From Parietichytrium sp. I65-24A (Eukaryota > Sar > Bigyra > Thraustochytrida > Thraustochytriidae): a stretch of DNA of 64,000 bases. The notes beneath the pieces were generated by a model. The model saw only the letters and a program-made list of their open reading frames with translations, ran no database searches and was not told the origin of the DNA. The stretch lies in contig BLSF01000029.1 of NCBI GenBank assembly GCA_012862575.1, positions 186,001 to 250,000 on the forward strand. Direction: 5' to 3'. The stretch's first letter is position 1; each line of letters starts with the position of its first letter. The translations under genes and the position numbers were made by a program. Shown here piece after piece: positions 10,831-20,915 of this stretch.

Positions 10831-11821
10831 CTTTCTAGGTTTCTTTTTCACTTTTTCTTTCTCTTGTTTCGGAGTGCTTCCCTCTGTGCTCACAGTGCTC
10901 ACGCTTCACTTCTTTCCGTTCACTTTGGCGCCAGTGCTAGCGCATGGGAGTAGCAAGGGATAAGCAGTACCGGTGCTCCCTCACTCGGGATGATGTGAGT
11001 GGCGCGGGAACGCCTATCGAAGCGTACCACAATGGATTAGCGAGAAGAGAAAGAGAAGAGAGAGAGAGAGAGAGACAGAAGTTTAGTGGCGGGTGAGCAG
11101 GGAGCAGGAAAGGGAAGGATGGTGGGTAGTGGATGATAAGATTTTGATAGTGTATGTTAGCAGCTGTGTTCCTTGCTCGTTCTTTTTTTCCATTTAGCCC
11201 ATGTGAGTTAGTGAGTGAGCGAATGAGTGGCACGATGGTTTGACAGAGGCGCACTGTTCGTTAAAAATGTATTTCTTTGTCCTCTTCCCTCTGGCAGTAA
11301 CTCCTGAATTCTGAAATGTGCTTGAGACCGCGAGGAATGGATTACGAGAAGTTACATCTTCACTGCCAATTCGCTCCAAAAGAAGAAGAAGGAGGGAAAC
11401 AAACAATTCATTTATTTGTTTTCACTGAAAAAAATATGCTTTTAAAAATTGGCAAGCAATCTCACATAAGAGCTTCTACAATAGCGGGTCTCTCACCTAG
11501 CCATATCCTAGTAGTGCTCGTCACGGTTGCAGTCTCTGCTGTATTTGAGCGAGATATCCGGCGGGCGCTATACTTGTCGCTATTACGGCGCTAGTGCTTC
11601 TGGTTTTCAACGCGGCGGCACCAAAGATCGACAGAATCGATAGAGCTTTGACTTTTAGTAGTATATATATGCGAAGTCTTACGAGACGGGTTTGAGCTTG
11701 AAACATCTCGAAACTTGCGAAAGAGGAGTTGGAATTTAGGTGGTTTTTGGTTGGCTTGAACCAACTGCTACCTTTTATAATAGATACGAGAATAGAACCT
11801 CCGCTTACGCTGGGTTGGGCC

Positions 11822-11939
11822 CTACTCGGAGAAACCTTCTGGCTTGGGATTCTTCCGGAACACGGGCGCGCTAGGATAAGGTGGTAACAGTCCAATGGCT
11901 TCTTGTTTTTTCAAGATGAACTCTGGCATGAACGACTGA
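11822..11939 (-). CDS. Possible terminal exon of an unidentified small gene
   Basis: A strong acceptor (a T-rich tract ending CTTTTTTACAG) precedes an open segment encoding QSFMPEFILKKQEAIGLL, then a proline-rich PPYPSAPVFRKNPKPEGFSE end and a TAG stop. Composition is protein-like. A candidate upstream exon ends at a GTAAAA donor about 96 nt away and would add ..SEVYPVLFPIAI. The family is not recognised and no start codon could be fixed, so this is only an exon candidate. Confidence 0.3.
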
Positions 11940-13258
11940 CTGTAAAAAAGCAGATTGTACGGAAGAGGAGTGCAAAAATTGCGTCCAACAAGACAACTTC
12001 TCATACTTTCGTGGTGGTTTTACATAATCGCAATTGGAAACAGAACAGGATAGACTTCGGAACCGCATTTGTGAACACACAAGTGACAGTGACAGCTGTG
12101 AGAATCAATCACGGAAGGCATAGAAACACGCTATCTAAATAGCTAGCTAGGCCTTCTTAGCCCAACTTCGGAAGTTTCAAATTTCGACACATTAGTTTCC
12201 CCGTAAGTCCTTTCCGGTTGAGTGGACAAGGGTGGTACATACATGCAGCTATTCAATTTCCGTAGAGTCACCAACGAACAAAAAAATAAAAGGAGTGGCG
12301 GGCTGGCTGAGAATTCGAAAGAGGGGAGCAAGTGGTTTTAAAATTAGTGAGCGAGTGAACGAATGATTTTCTCAATCAAGAAGCAAGGTGTTGCTTGAAC
12401 CAGTCGACCGAAGTGAGTGGCTCGGAACGACTCGGCCAAACTCACGAAATCGCCTGCCTTAGGCTCTTCCTTATCCAGATGCGTAGTACACTGAGCAGTG
12501 CCATACTAGCATGCCATCGCAACGAACTTCCGACGCGCCGACATTTTTTGGCTTTCTCCCGATCAAAGGCTGAGACAGTCGAAACAGTCGAAGCATCGTC
12601 CTATCTAGACCGTCCTTGCAATGCAAATGTGTTGTGCAAGTTGCACGAAAATTAGGGCGAGGGAGAGAAGGAAGAAAGAGAATTTTTCGACAACTATTTC
12701 AACTCTTTCTTTGTTCTCTGCTATAACATCCAAATTGTGTTTTACAATTTGGCATTTTTCTCGAGAGCCGTCTCGGAAGGAATGCCTCGTCAGGGATGAT
12801 GCGAAGGTCGAGATTACGCGAACAGCAGCTTCTTTTTGTGCTCCAGAGCTCTGTCATGCGGGGCTTGAGCCGTAACCACTTAGTACTGAGTACCGTTGGC
12901 GGAACATCAAGTCCGGGTGACAACCCACCTGCTACTTTTTGAAAGGTTGGGGGATCAATTTCAGCTTCTTTTGGTGGGGCCATGGCGGAGATTCTGGCAG
13001 GCGCTGAACGATAATTTCATAGGCGTTCTCAACGCCGACTTGCGCGAAAGCAACATCAAGTCGACGTGCTGGTCATCGGAGCCGTGGAAAGAGGAAGTCC
13101 TTTCGAGAGCTCTCTTTTGTTCCCTGTTTGGAACTAGGACCCGGTTCGAGCGCTTGGGTTGCCTCAATTGCATCCTTCGGTTCCCGCGAAGCTTATGTCT
13201 TGGGCAATTGTCAGCTCGGTCAGAGCTTGGAGCTGGGGGCTGGGGCTTTCAGGATTTG

Positions 13259-13468
13259 CGAATTGCGAATTGCGAATTTGAAGATTGAAGATTGAAGATT
13301 GAAGATTGAAGATTGAAGATTGAAGATTGAAGATTGAAGATTGAAGATTGAAGATTGAAGATTGAAGATTGAAGATTGAACATTGAACATTGAACATTGA
13401 ACATTGAACATTGAACATTGAACATTGAACATTGAACATTGAACATTGAACATTGAAGATTGAAGACC
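13259..13468. repeat. Heptamer minisatellite with two homogenised blocks
   Basis: Three GCGAATT units, then 14 consecutive GAAGATT units (13280-13377), then 11 consecutive GAACATT units (13378-13454), then one more GAAGATT. The single G/C difference is sorted cleanly into two blocks. Because seven is not divisible by three and no unit makes a stop, the minus strand is open in all three frames. The resulting FNLQSSI/FNVQCSM frames are artefacts. Confidence 0.95.
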
Positions 13469-13599
13469 CGATCCTTATGTTCGTCGCACATGGATCCCAC
13501 GTGCATGGGTTCTGAACATCCAAATCTACCAACTCGCGTTCGCCCCGACAGTGCAGTCTGCTTAGTGTGACTCGCCATCGCTCTGTCGTTCATTTATCG

Positions 13600-13644
13600 C
13601 TCTCTGCTCTGCTCTCTGCTCTCTGCTCTCTGCTCTCTGCTCTC
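13600..13644. repeat. Heptamer array, CTCTGCT type
   Basis: About six tandem units of CTCTGCT with one shortened unit, 130 bp beyond the larger heptamer minisatellite. Confidence 0.85.
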
Positions 13645-13944
13645 CCACACATTCTCTGTTGAGCATCAATGTTTCTTCGCTTCGGCGATCCGTTTCACTA
13701 ACCGTCCGTCGTCGGCCTAACTCTACCTACTGAGAACCTTGCCCTCCTTCCACCTGCAACAAAGATACTGGCATGCAAAGAAAAACATACACGTGCGCAC
13801 CCCCGAGGACCCCTTCCCCACAGCTAGAACCTCAGCGCCATATCGTAGTGTGTACGGTGGAGTCGATAGCACGCACATTGGCGGAAGAACGCTCGTCGTG
13901 GGACAGCGTTGCAGGGCGAGGAAGGGAAGGAAGTGCGGGTGTGT

Positions 13945-14337
13945 ATGAGTTTGGTGAAAATGCGAGCAACTGTGGCCGGATTGGCGCGGAATAGCGCAGT
14001 TTTGGCGGCGCAAGGTGCGGGCAGGGGTTCGTGCGGAGCGCCGAGATGGCAGCAGGCAGGAATTGTGCGCAATTGGCGCAGGAGATTGTGCACAAGCGAA
14101 AAGCAGAAGAGCGAGGCTTCGAAAGCAGAGCAAGCAGCTAGCGGCGAGCCGACGGAAGGGAACCCGAGCATGACGCCCATCGATGTGGTGGGACTATTGG
14201 TGGCCAGCTTCGCTTCCTTCGGTTTCTTGTACAACGAGTTCAAAGACATGGAGCCCATGCCGAAGAAGACAAAGAAAGTCGAAGCTCCCGAAACCGCGCC
14301 TGTTGAGGCTGGCGAAGCTGCGCCAAAGTCTGCGTGA
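13945..14337 (+). CDS. Small mitochondrial-type single-TM protein, unknown function
   Basis: 130 residues from ATG 13945 (a second ATG at 13960 is equally possible; the frame upstream only has TTG). The N-terminus is a classical mitochondrial presequence: no acidic residues, many Arg/Ala/Ser, e.g. MRATVAGLARNSAVL and IVRNWRRRLC. A polar linker follows, then one membrane helix (IDVVGLLVASFASFGFLY at about 81-98) and a charged Lys/Pro/Glu tail. This is the layout of a small inner-membrane accessory subunit, but no family is recognised. The stop codon overlaps a GTGAGT donor-like sequence, so an additional 3' exon is possible. Confidence 0.6.
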   Translation: MSLVKMRATVAGLARNSAVLAAQGAGRGSCGAPRWQQAGIVRNWRRRLCTSEKQKSEASKAEQAASGEPTEGNPSMTPIDVVGLLVASFASFGFLYNEFKDMEPMPKKTKKVEAPETAPVEAGEAAPKSA

Positions 14338-14712
14338 GTCGAACGCATCGTCGCTGCGAGGATGACTTTGCGTCTCCTTGCAGCGTTGCAGCGGAGGCTG
14401 CGTGGGTTTATCATGTAGATATCTCGCAATAGTGTCATGATGAGGTACAGCTTGTGTCTCTTCCATCTCTCGTTAAAATCGTCGTTTGTCAATTTCTTGC
14501 AACCTGGATTGCGTTCTTTGTTTTCGACGCTCTTGTGGTTCTCCTCGAGGCTGTTGGGTTGTCTCCGTGAGCCTCGACGGGGAACTCCTGATTCCCTTCC
14601 ATGTCCCTCCTTAAACTGAAGAATTCAGACCAAAAAAAAAAGTACGACAAAATTCCTTTAATTCAACACTTTGCGTAGAATGAATGAGCATGCCGTCCGG
14701 CGAATTGAGAGG

Positions 14713-15342
14713 CTAACGGACTGCGCGCACGAAGTGCTGCTCGCCGGGTTTCGCTGTGACATCGCGGACCCAGGCGTCGAATCGTTTCCTGTGCGAAACA
14801 AATGCTTCACCAAACTGAACTGACTCACGCGCGCCGCCGAGTGGTCAAGCCATGCTTTAGCTCGTTGTGTTGCTCTTGGCCACGGTGTCACCAAGCCATC
14901 CCGACACGAACAGTGTAAGAGCGATCCCACTACTTGCGGCTTCACATACTCCGAGCCACAAGGCAGAAAATATCTTGACTTGCGCTTGGAACGAACGACC
15001 TATTCAACCTCCTCGTCCACTTTGCGGGAGCCGCGTCCGCTGCATAGTCTAAGGACTTGATGAATCAACTTGATTCCATGCGCTTTTTGGAAATCAAACA
15101 CCCGACGCTACTCTGACTTGGGCGGTACTCCGAAGCACGTTCGTAACCGCGTAGGGAAACCTGAACCCTGCTGGTAGCGCCGTGTTCAAGCCGTTCAAAT
15201 ATGCTTGAGTGTGCACGTTCACGTACGTACAGTAGTTGTTCGTCTGGAAAGCCCCTGATGGCCCCACACTTGGAGAAAATTCTTTCTGTGCAGCAGCCAA
15301 GAGCCTGGTCGACTCCATCATTGATCGTTCCAATTCTTCCAT
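14713..15342 (-). CDS. Probable multi-exon gene of unknown function
   Basis: The first exon starts at ATG 15342 (stop codons lie just upstream in frame) and encodes MEELERSMMESTRLLAAAQK... continuing to ...ALPAGFRFPYAVTNVLRST, 82 codons before a TGA. A GTGTTT donor at 15101 and an AG at 15049 would remove 53 nt and extend the frame with DYAADAAPAKWTRRLNRSFV. A last exon candidate ends at the TAG at 14713-14715 and encodes FGEAFVSHRKRFDAWVRDVT. The first exon is convincing as protein; the downstream joins are tentative. No family is recognised. The 5' half of exon 1 is repeated after the N at 15836 by what looks like an assembly duplication. Confidence 0.45.
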
Positions 15343-16501
15343 TCCACAAGTTCAGTATCAGTAGCCTCCCGCAAGCTTCCCTGCGAGAGCTCAGCACACG
15401 TCGCGCACGCTTTCAAGTGAAAGTTCTTCTCACTGTCACTGTCACATCAAGCCACGCGAAGAGGGAGGAGCCGATGCCAGATGATGCCAGCCCGATGAGA
15501 AAAAAACTTGTTGCGCGAGTTGCGGGATCGGATCCAACATGGTGTGCCGAGCCAACCAACATCTCGGGGGCGTTTCTCCTCGCTGCTCAAGCGAGCGCAC
15601 TAGTGTCCTTCCCCAGAAACCCCGGGAACACGCCCAGCTGTTCGGTAGGGAACGGCAGCACTCGCTGTAACTGTGGTGCACGGCCACATCAAGTGGGACG
15701 CTAAGTTTCGCCTGTGTCGCCGGCAGCGGACCATAGTGGTCTTTCAATACGAGTGTTTCGAATGTTTCGAAGCAGCGAACCAAGCAACAGCTTGTGCCCA
15801 CTGTGTCCTGGCAGGACAAGCTGACATGGAGCCGCNCTGGTAGCGCCGTGTTCAAGCCGTTCAAATATGCTTGAGTGTGCACGTTCACGTACGTACAGTA
15901 GTTGTTCGTCTGGAAAGCCCCTGATGGCCCCACACTTGGAGAAAATTCTTTCTGTGCAGCAGCCAAGAGCCTGGTCGACTCCATCATTGATCGTTCCAAT
16001 TCTTCCATTCCACAAGTTCAGTATCAGTAGCCTCCCGCAAGCTTCCCTGCGAGAGCTCAGCACACGTCGCGCACGCTTTCAAGTGAAAGTTCTTCTCACT
16101 GTCACTGTCACATCAAGCCACGCGAAGAGGGAGGAGCCGATGCCAGATGATGCCAGCCTGATGAGAAAAAAACTTGTTGCGCGAGTTGCGGGATCGGATC
16201 CAACATGGTGTGCCGAGCCAACCAACATCTCGGGGGCGTTTCTCCTCGCTGCTCAAGCGAGCGCACTAGTGTCCTTCCCCAGAAACCCCGGGAACACGCC
16301 CAGCTGTTCGGTAGGGAACGGCAGCACTCGCTGTAACTGTGGTGCACGGCCACATCAAGTGGGACGCTAAGTTTCGCCTGTGTCGCCGGCAGCGGACCAT
16401 AGTGGTCTTTCAATACGAGTGTTTCGAATGTTTCGAAGCAGCGAACCAAGCAACAGCTTGTGCCCACTGAGTCCTGGCAGGACAAGCTGACATGGAGCCG
16501 C
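15171..16501. repeat. 665-bp near-identical direct duplication around a single N
   Basis: 15171-15835 and 15837-16501 agree except for about two substitutions and are separated by one N at 15836. A one-base N between two copies of the same sequence is typical of two contig ends that overlap but were joined as if by a gap. It duplicates the 5' part of the gene starting at 15342 (spurious copy 16008-15838). Confidence 0.9.
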
Positions 16502-17472
16502 TCCCTGCTTGGAATGCAAGTAAGGAAGCAATAAAGCAAGGAAGGTGAATGCCGGTAGTACTTGAGCCTCGAGGGACGATGAACGACAAAGCAGAAGGAC
16601 TCGCCATCGCCTCGGAACTGACAGAAACGCTCAGAAACTCTCGGAAACTCCAGCAATAAATAAACCTTCTGCATCGACCAGTCAATCGCCGCATCCGAGT
16701 CAAGCTTGTACAGGAGACGAATGGAAACGAATGGAGACGATCGCGACAACGTTGCTCTCATTTTCCAACTTGAAGTTTACAATATTACAAATTGTTCAGA
16801 GAATATTTGATTTTCAACCAAGAGAGTCAATCAGTCACACTTGTCACACTCATCCGATCCTCTCCTTTTTTGATCGATCGGAAAGCAAAGAAAAGAAGGC
16901 GAAAGACAATGAATGAAAGCAATGAAACTTACTTTCGCAAAGTGAGATTCATTCTTAGCGACATGATTCGACAGTTGCGGTAGCATACACCGCTGCAAGC
17001 TCAGCCACTACAGTCGCCCCCGGTCATCGACCCTAAACACTAGCACTTTGCCGTTCGGTGCCCGTGGTTTCGCGGAACTGCTTTTTGCCGGCACTGCACA
17101 TCGCACCATATGGGCGCCTACCCGTATCCTACGCGAACGGTTTGGTTGCTTGCGGCGGTACGAGATAGTACGAGTGCCAGCGATTGCAGTGAGGATATGG
17201 GCTCGCTAAAAGAGACACACACACATGCACAATGAGAGAAAGAGTGTTTTATTATGTTGTTGAAAGTACTAGCACCGGTACGTATTGCAAGTAGCGGAAG
17301 GCGACAAAGAAAGAAAGCAAGATGGAGCGCTTTGAAAAGGTGGAGCGCTTGCATGGCGGCAGACCTCAATCACAAGGTGACTCGGCTAACAAACAGCGAC
17401 GAGTTTCGCATAAACTGTAAAGAAATTCACGCGAGAGAAGAGAGAAGGGATAAGAGGTGGCCGGCCAACACG
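16502..17472. other. Intergenic upstream of the JmjC gene
   Basis: No coding signal beyond short frames. The JmjC frame itself is open from an ATG at 17254, discussed under that gene. Confidence 0.5.
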
Positions 17473-18882
17473 ATGATGCCTTCGAGCCGCGCGACGTCGC
17501 CCCTGTGCGGCGGGAAAGCCAAGGATGAGGAGAGGAGCTATGGAAACATCTCCACTGTGCAGAAGGTGAAGCATTACTTAAAACAGAGCCCGGCGTCGTT
17601 CTACTTTATGGTGATCACGATGGTGCTCCTGGCTGCCAATTTGTTCGTGTTCGCCAGTCGCCCAGGCACTGGGTCGCAGATTGCCTCCTCGAGTGACCAA
17701 GCTGGCGATGCTGTGAGCGCCAACCGCAAAGTCGGTTTCTACAACAACGGCGAAAACGATGGCACCAACGAATACAACGACGACGAAAACCGCATTCCAC
17801 CAAACTTTGTCCACGACGATCGCGACGAGGACGGTGGCGATTTTGGTGCTCCTGAAGAGCTGACAGATGACTCTGTCCAGGAGGACGAAGAGGTTGACCG
17901 ACTTGGACTTCGTGGTGCAGCTTCCATCGAGGAGGCCCTCCGCCAACCGTTCCCAAACCTCCTCGAGATGACTGATGAGGAGCTGTTCGAAAATTACGCC
18001 GAGCTACAGTCTTCTCCAGACATCTTCGTGCCAAGCTTTCCGCAGAAGCGCAACGAGTGGTGGGGTGTTCAGGACTACGTGCGCATGTACCAGCGCCATC
18101 CAATCAAGCGATACATTCCAATCTTGAGAAGGGATATTCAAATTAACATGGAGACCTTCACCCAGCGCTTCAGAAAGACCGGACAGCCTCTCCTGTTCAG
18201 AATGGACAACCTGCGAAAGGCTGGCTTTACCACTCACGCGTGGACTTTTGAGGAGCTCCGCGAGATGTTCCCTTATGACCGAGCGATGGATGGCAAGACC
18301 TTTTCGCAGTACCGCCCGAATGCTCGTATTGACAACCAGGAGATCGATCTCGGCCCAGGTCTCGCGGCCATTCAGGGCGACGGGGATATCGTTCGCAAAA
18401 ACGGTCTTCGCAACTTTCCTCGCAACATGAAAGTGAAGCCAGAGTCCTTGCGCAAGCTCGGAGTGGAGTGGCCGCCACTCATTCCATCACGCTGGCGCCA
18501 GAGACCTAGTCTGTGGATGGGAACTTCCACCAGCGGCACCGCGTTCCACTCTGACTGCTGCGACAACTTTGTGGCCATGATTGCCGGCACCAAGCGTATC
18601 ACCCTTGCGCCACCGTCTGACTTTCACCTCCTTTCACCAAGATGCGTCGGTAAAAACAAGGGCTTGTGCTACGCCAACATCCCCGAGCCAAACAAACCCG
18701 GCGTCAGCTCCTCCCACTACAACAAGATGATCGTGGACGTCAAGCCAGGCGAGATCCTCTGGATGCCAGCGGGCTGGTTCCATCACATTGAGAACCTCGG
18801 GCCAACTCTCATGTACAACACGTGGTCCTTCGGCGAGCAGACCGCCGGAGTCGTTTCTTGCAACAAGAGATGGGCGCCTTGA
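17473..18882 (+). CDS. Membrane-anchored JmjC/cupin-8 type dioxygenase-like protein
   Basis: About 469 residues from ATG 17473. An in-frame ATG at 17254 would add 73 mostly basic residues of poor quality. A short cytosolic tail is followed by one membrane anchor (about 42-61, FYFMVITMVLLAANLFVFA), an acidic low-complexity stem rich in Asp/Asn/Glu, and then the cupin/JmjC domain. The Fe(II) facial triad is visible: His359-Ser-Asp361 in FHSDCCDN, and His437 or His438 in GWFHHIEN. Just upstream of the second His is the typical PGEILWMPAGW strand. The closest architecture is FIH1/JMJD-type 2-oxoglutarate hydroxylases, here facing the secretory lumen if the anchor is type II. Substrate unknown; a hydroxylation role in glycoprotein or cell-wall maturation would be inference. 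Confidence 0.75.
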   Translation: MMPSSRATSPLCGGKAKDEERSYGNISTVQKVKHYLKQSPASFYFMVITMVLLAANLFVFASRPGTGSQIASSSDQAGDAVSANRKVGFYNNGENDGTNEYNDDENRIPPNFVHDDRDEDGGDFGAPEELTDDSVQEDEEVDRLGLRGAASIEEALRQPFPNLLEMTDEELFENYAELQSSPDIFVPSFPQKRNEWWGVQDYVRMYQRHPIKRYIPILRRDIQINMETFTQRFRKTGQPLLFRMDNLRKAGFTTHAWTFEELREMFPYDRAMDGKTFSQYRPNARIDNQEIDLGPGLAAIQGDGDIVRKNGLRNFPRNMKVKPESLRKLGVEWPPLIPSRWRQRPSLWMGTSTSGTAFHSDCCDNFVAMIAGTKRITLAPPSDFHLLSPRCVGKNKGLCYANIPEPNKPGVSSSHYNKMIVDVKPGEILWMPAGWFHHIENLGPTLMYNTWSFGEQTAGVVSCNKRWAP

Positions 18883-20915
18883 GCTCGCGTCTCTCTTTGA
18901 CTTGTGAATTTCCTCCTCATTGCCTTGTCCGCGGTCGCCTGTCGCGTCGCGGGCAGGCTCTCGTGTGTATAGTAAATATTCAGCCTTCCATATGGAAAAG
19001 CAAACCAACTTTTTAAAATAACGTACTCAGTACTATCTGTTTACAAGTAAGCAGAACAAAGCTTTTGCAGAGCAGACGCTTGTTTCAACCCTCGACTCTT
19101 ACGAGACCCTTGCACTCGTTCCACGTCGGCATCTCTTCTCAGCGTTTGCCATTCCTCAGGCCCCGCAGTTCTGACTGTGAGTGCTATGTGCTAGTACCGC
19201 AGCTTGCTTCTTTCGACCTGAAGCTGGCTGGCATTGTCCAAAGCTGTGCACTTTGTTTTCCTTCTCTTTCTTCTCTTACACCTGACCACGATGATCTTTC
19301 AAGACGCTCGACTTTGGAAGGCCTAACGTGGAACGCGCTTCTCAAGGACGCGAATGAGACTGCATAATCTCCACATTCTGTTCTGCAATCTTTGCTGTTA
19401 CTTTGCACGACAATCTCGAATTCTTTCTGATGTTTGGGCAAACGTGAGCTGATTGCTCTTCGGGACATCCGATCTCCTTCCAAGTGAAGCCACGAAGTGA
19501 GAGCGTAAACAAACCCTATCGGAAGGTGGGGTGATCTCCTTCGCGATCGTGATCGGGATCAAAAACAATAAACTGTGCATGCAATGGTTTATTTCCCTTG
19601 ACCTATTGCTCCGAGCGGACACTTTTGTTGCGGTTACATCGTCGCACGCGCCTTGGTCGTGAAGCTAGCTGCTAGAGGGCGGCTGGCCCATGAAATCTCC
19701 GCAGGAACAATCCGTTTGGAGGAGTGTTTCGAAGTTCTAAAGTTCAAGTTGATGTAACAGTGAGTTCAAGTGTTTTTAGTTAGCTTTGTTATTCTGAACT
19801 GCAAATATGGAGCCCATCGAAGTTTTGAACCGTGAATGAATGTCTCGTGACAAATCGCCGTGAAAAGTTCCTCGCAAAAAGAACAACAAACGAATTGCAC
19901 CAACATCTTGAAACAACGACAGCAATCAACAATCATCTCAAGAGCCTGGAGAATGTTGCGCAAGAACAGGCTTGCTGGTGCTCAAGGCACGACGGAGCAA
20001 ATTCGTGCGGAGAATAGTCTAGTAAGTAACAATCGAGACTATTCGAGAGTATGTAATCCTGGATAGAGTACCCAGTAGCAGTACTTTTCTTGGAATTTCG
20101 GAAGTTTTCGACTTCGCAATGTGCCCGGAATTTGGGTTGCGGAAATTGGGACATTGTCTTTCTTCTCTACAGTTGCTCTGAATTCTGTTTCCTTTTCCTG
20201 CTCATCGCCAAGTTCTTCGAACGGAGTTTTCTGTTGTAAATTATTTTGTTTGACCCACGTGGTTTGACCTATTTTTATAATTCCAACGATTCCAACGCGG
20301 ACATTTTCGCGGAGAAAGCAGCGTGTTACTACTCGTTGTCACTAATAGTGCCTAATTCAACTGACTGTAAGAATCTGTGAACAAGGCCAAAGATAAGATT
20401 AAAGTAAGATGGCCGCAGCAAGGCTTATCTTAGCCAATTCCACCATTCCTTACCGCGAGACAGCATGAGACAGCCTCGTTCGGAAAAATAATCAGCGGAT
20501 TTTAGGCTCCGTTAAACGCCGCCGCCCAACTTGCGTGCATTGGTGATACTCTTCGATCGGTGGCGTTTAAGATTTAACAGCCCGCCTTGTAATGTCTCTC
20601 AAAGGAACGTAGCGCACAGAGGCACAGCCTCCTGAACGGGGAGAACACGTCGAGGAAGTATGAGGATCTTATGGAATCGCATGGGTGTGGCAATAGCTCA
20701 CTATGAAACGAAAGAGTGGCGGATGCGGTTGAGTTTGAGTTGGTTTGGGAAAGGCAACAGACCCCAAATCAGAGCAACAGAAAGCAACAGAAACAAAGCA
20801 ATCCAAAAAGCGGAAATCGAGCCAGAGCTAGCGGATTAGCGGATAGCAGAGAAAGGGACGAGTCGGCAAAGTGGCGCTTAACAAAAGTTGGAGACACCTC
20901 TCGCAGTTCAGGAAA
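18883..20915. other. Intergenic 2.0 kb, no gene recognised
   Basis: Contains the second copy of the 51-52 bp element (19471-19542). Short frames only; none has protein-like composition. The right end is the 5' flank of the ETHE1 gene. Confidence 0.5.
19471..19542 (-). mobile_element. 52-bp insertion flanked by 10-bp direct repeats (copy 2)
   Basis: 52 bp (19481-19532), the reverse complement of the 1537-1587 element with about three differences. It is flanked by GATCTCCTTC at 19471-19480 and 19533-19542. Read in the same orientation as copy 1, both duplications end in TC immediately before the element's leading A. Confidence 0.7.

Larger units (their letters stand above)
10439..13944. other. 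Gene-poor interval of 3.5 kb
   Basis: No complete gene could be recognised. Contents listed separately are an exon-like segment at 11822-11939, two heptamer arrays near 10808-10830 and 13259-13468, and a CTCTGCT array at 13600-13644. A minus-strand frame at about 13031-12907 (..ENAYEIIVQRLPESPPWPHQ..) looks mildly protein-like but has no start or identifiable family. Confidence 0.45.

Noticed and set aside
13164-13593. Long minus-strand frames encoding FNVQCSM/FNLQSSI repeats
   Set aside because: Produced by a 7-bp satellite with no stops in any frame. No start context and no non-repetitive protein sequence.
15442-16761. Frames crossing or abutting the N at 15836
   Set aside because: They depend on the duplicated contig ends and include an undefined residue.
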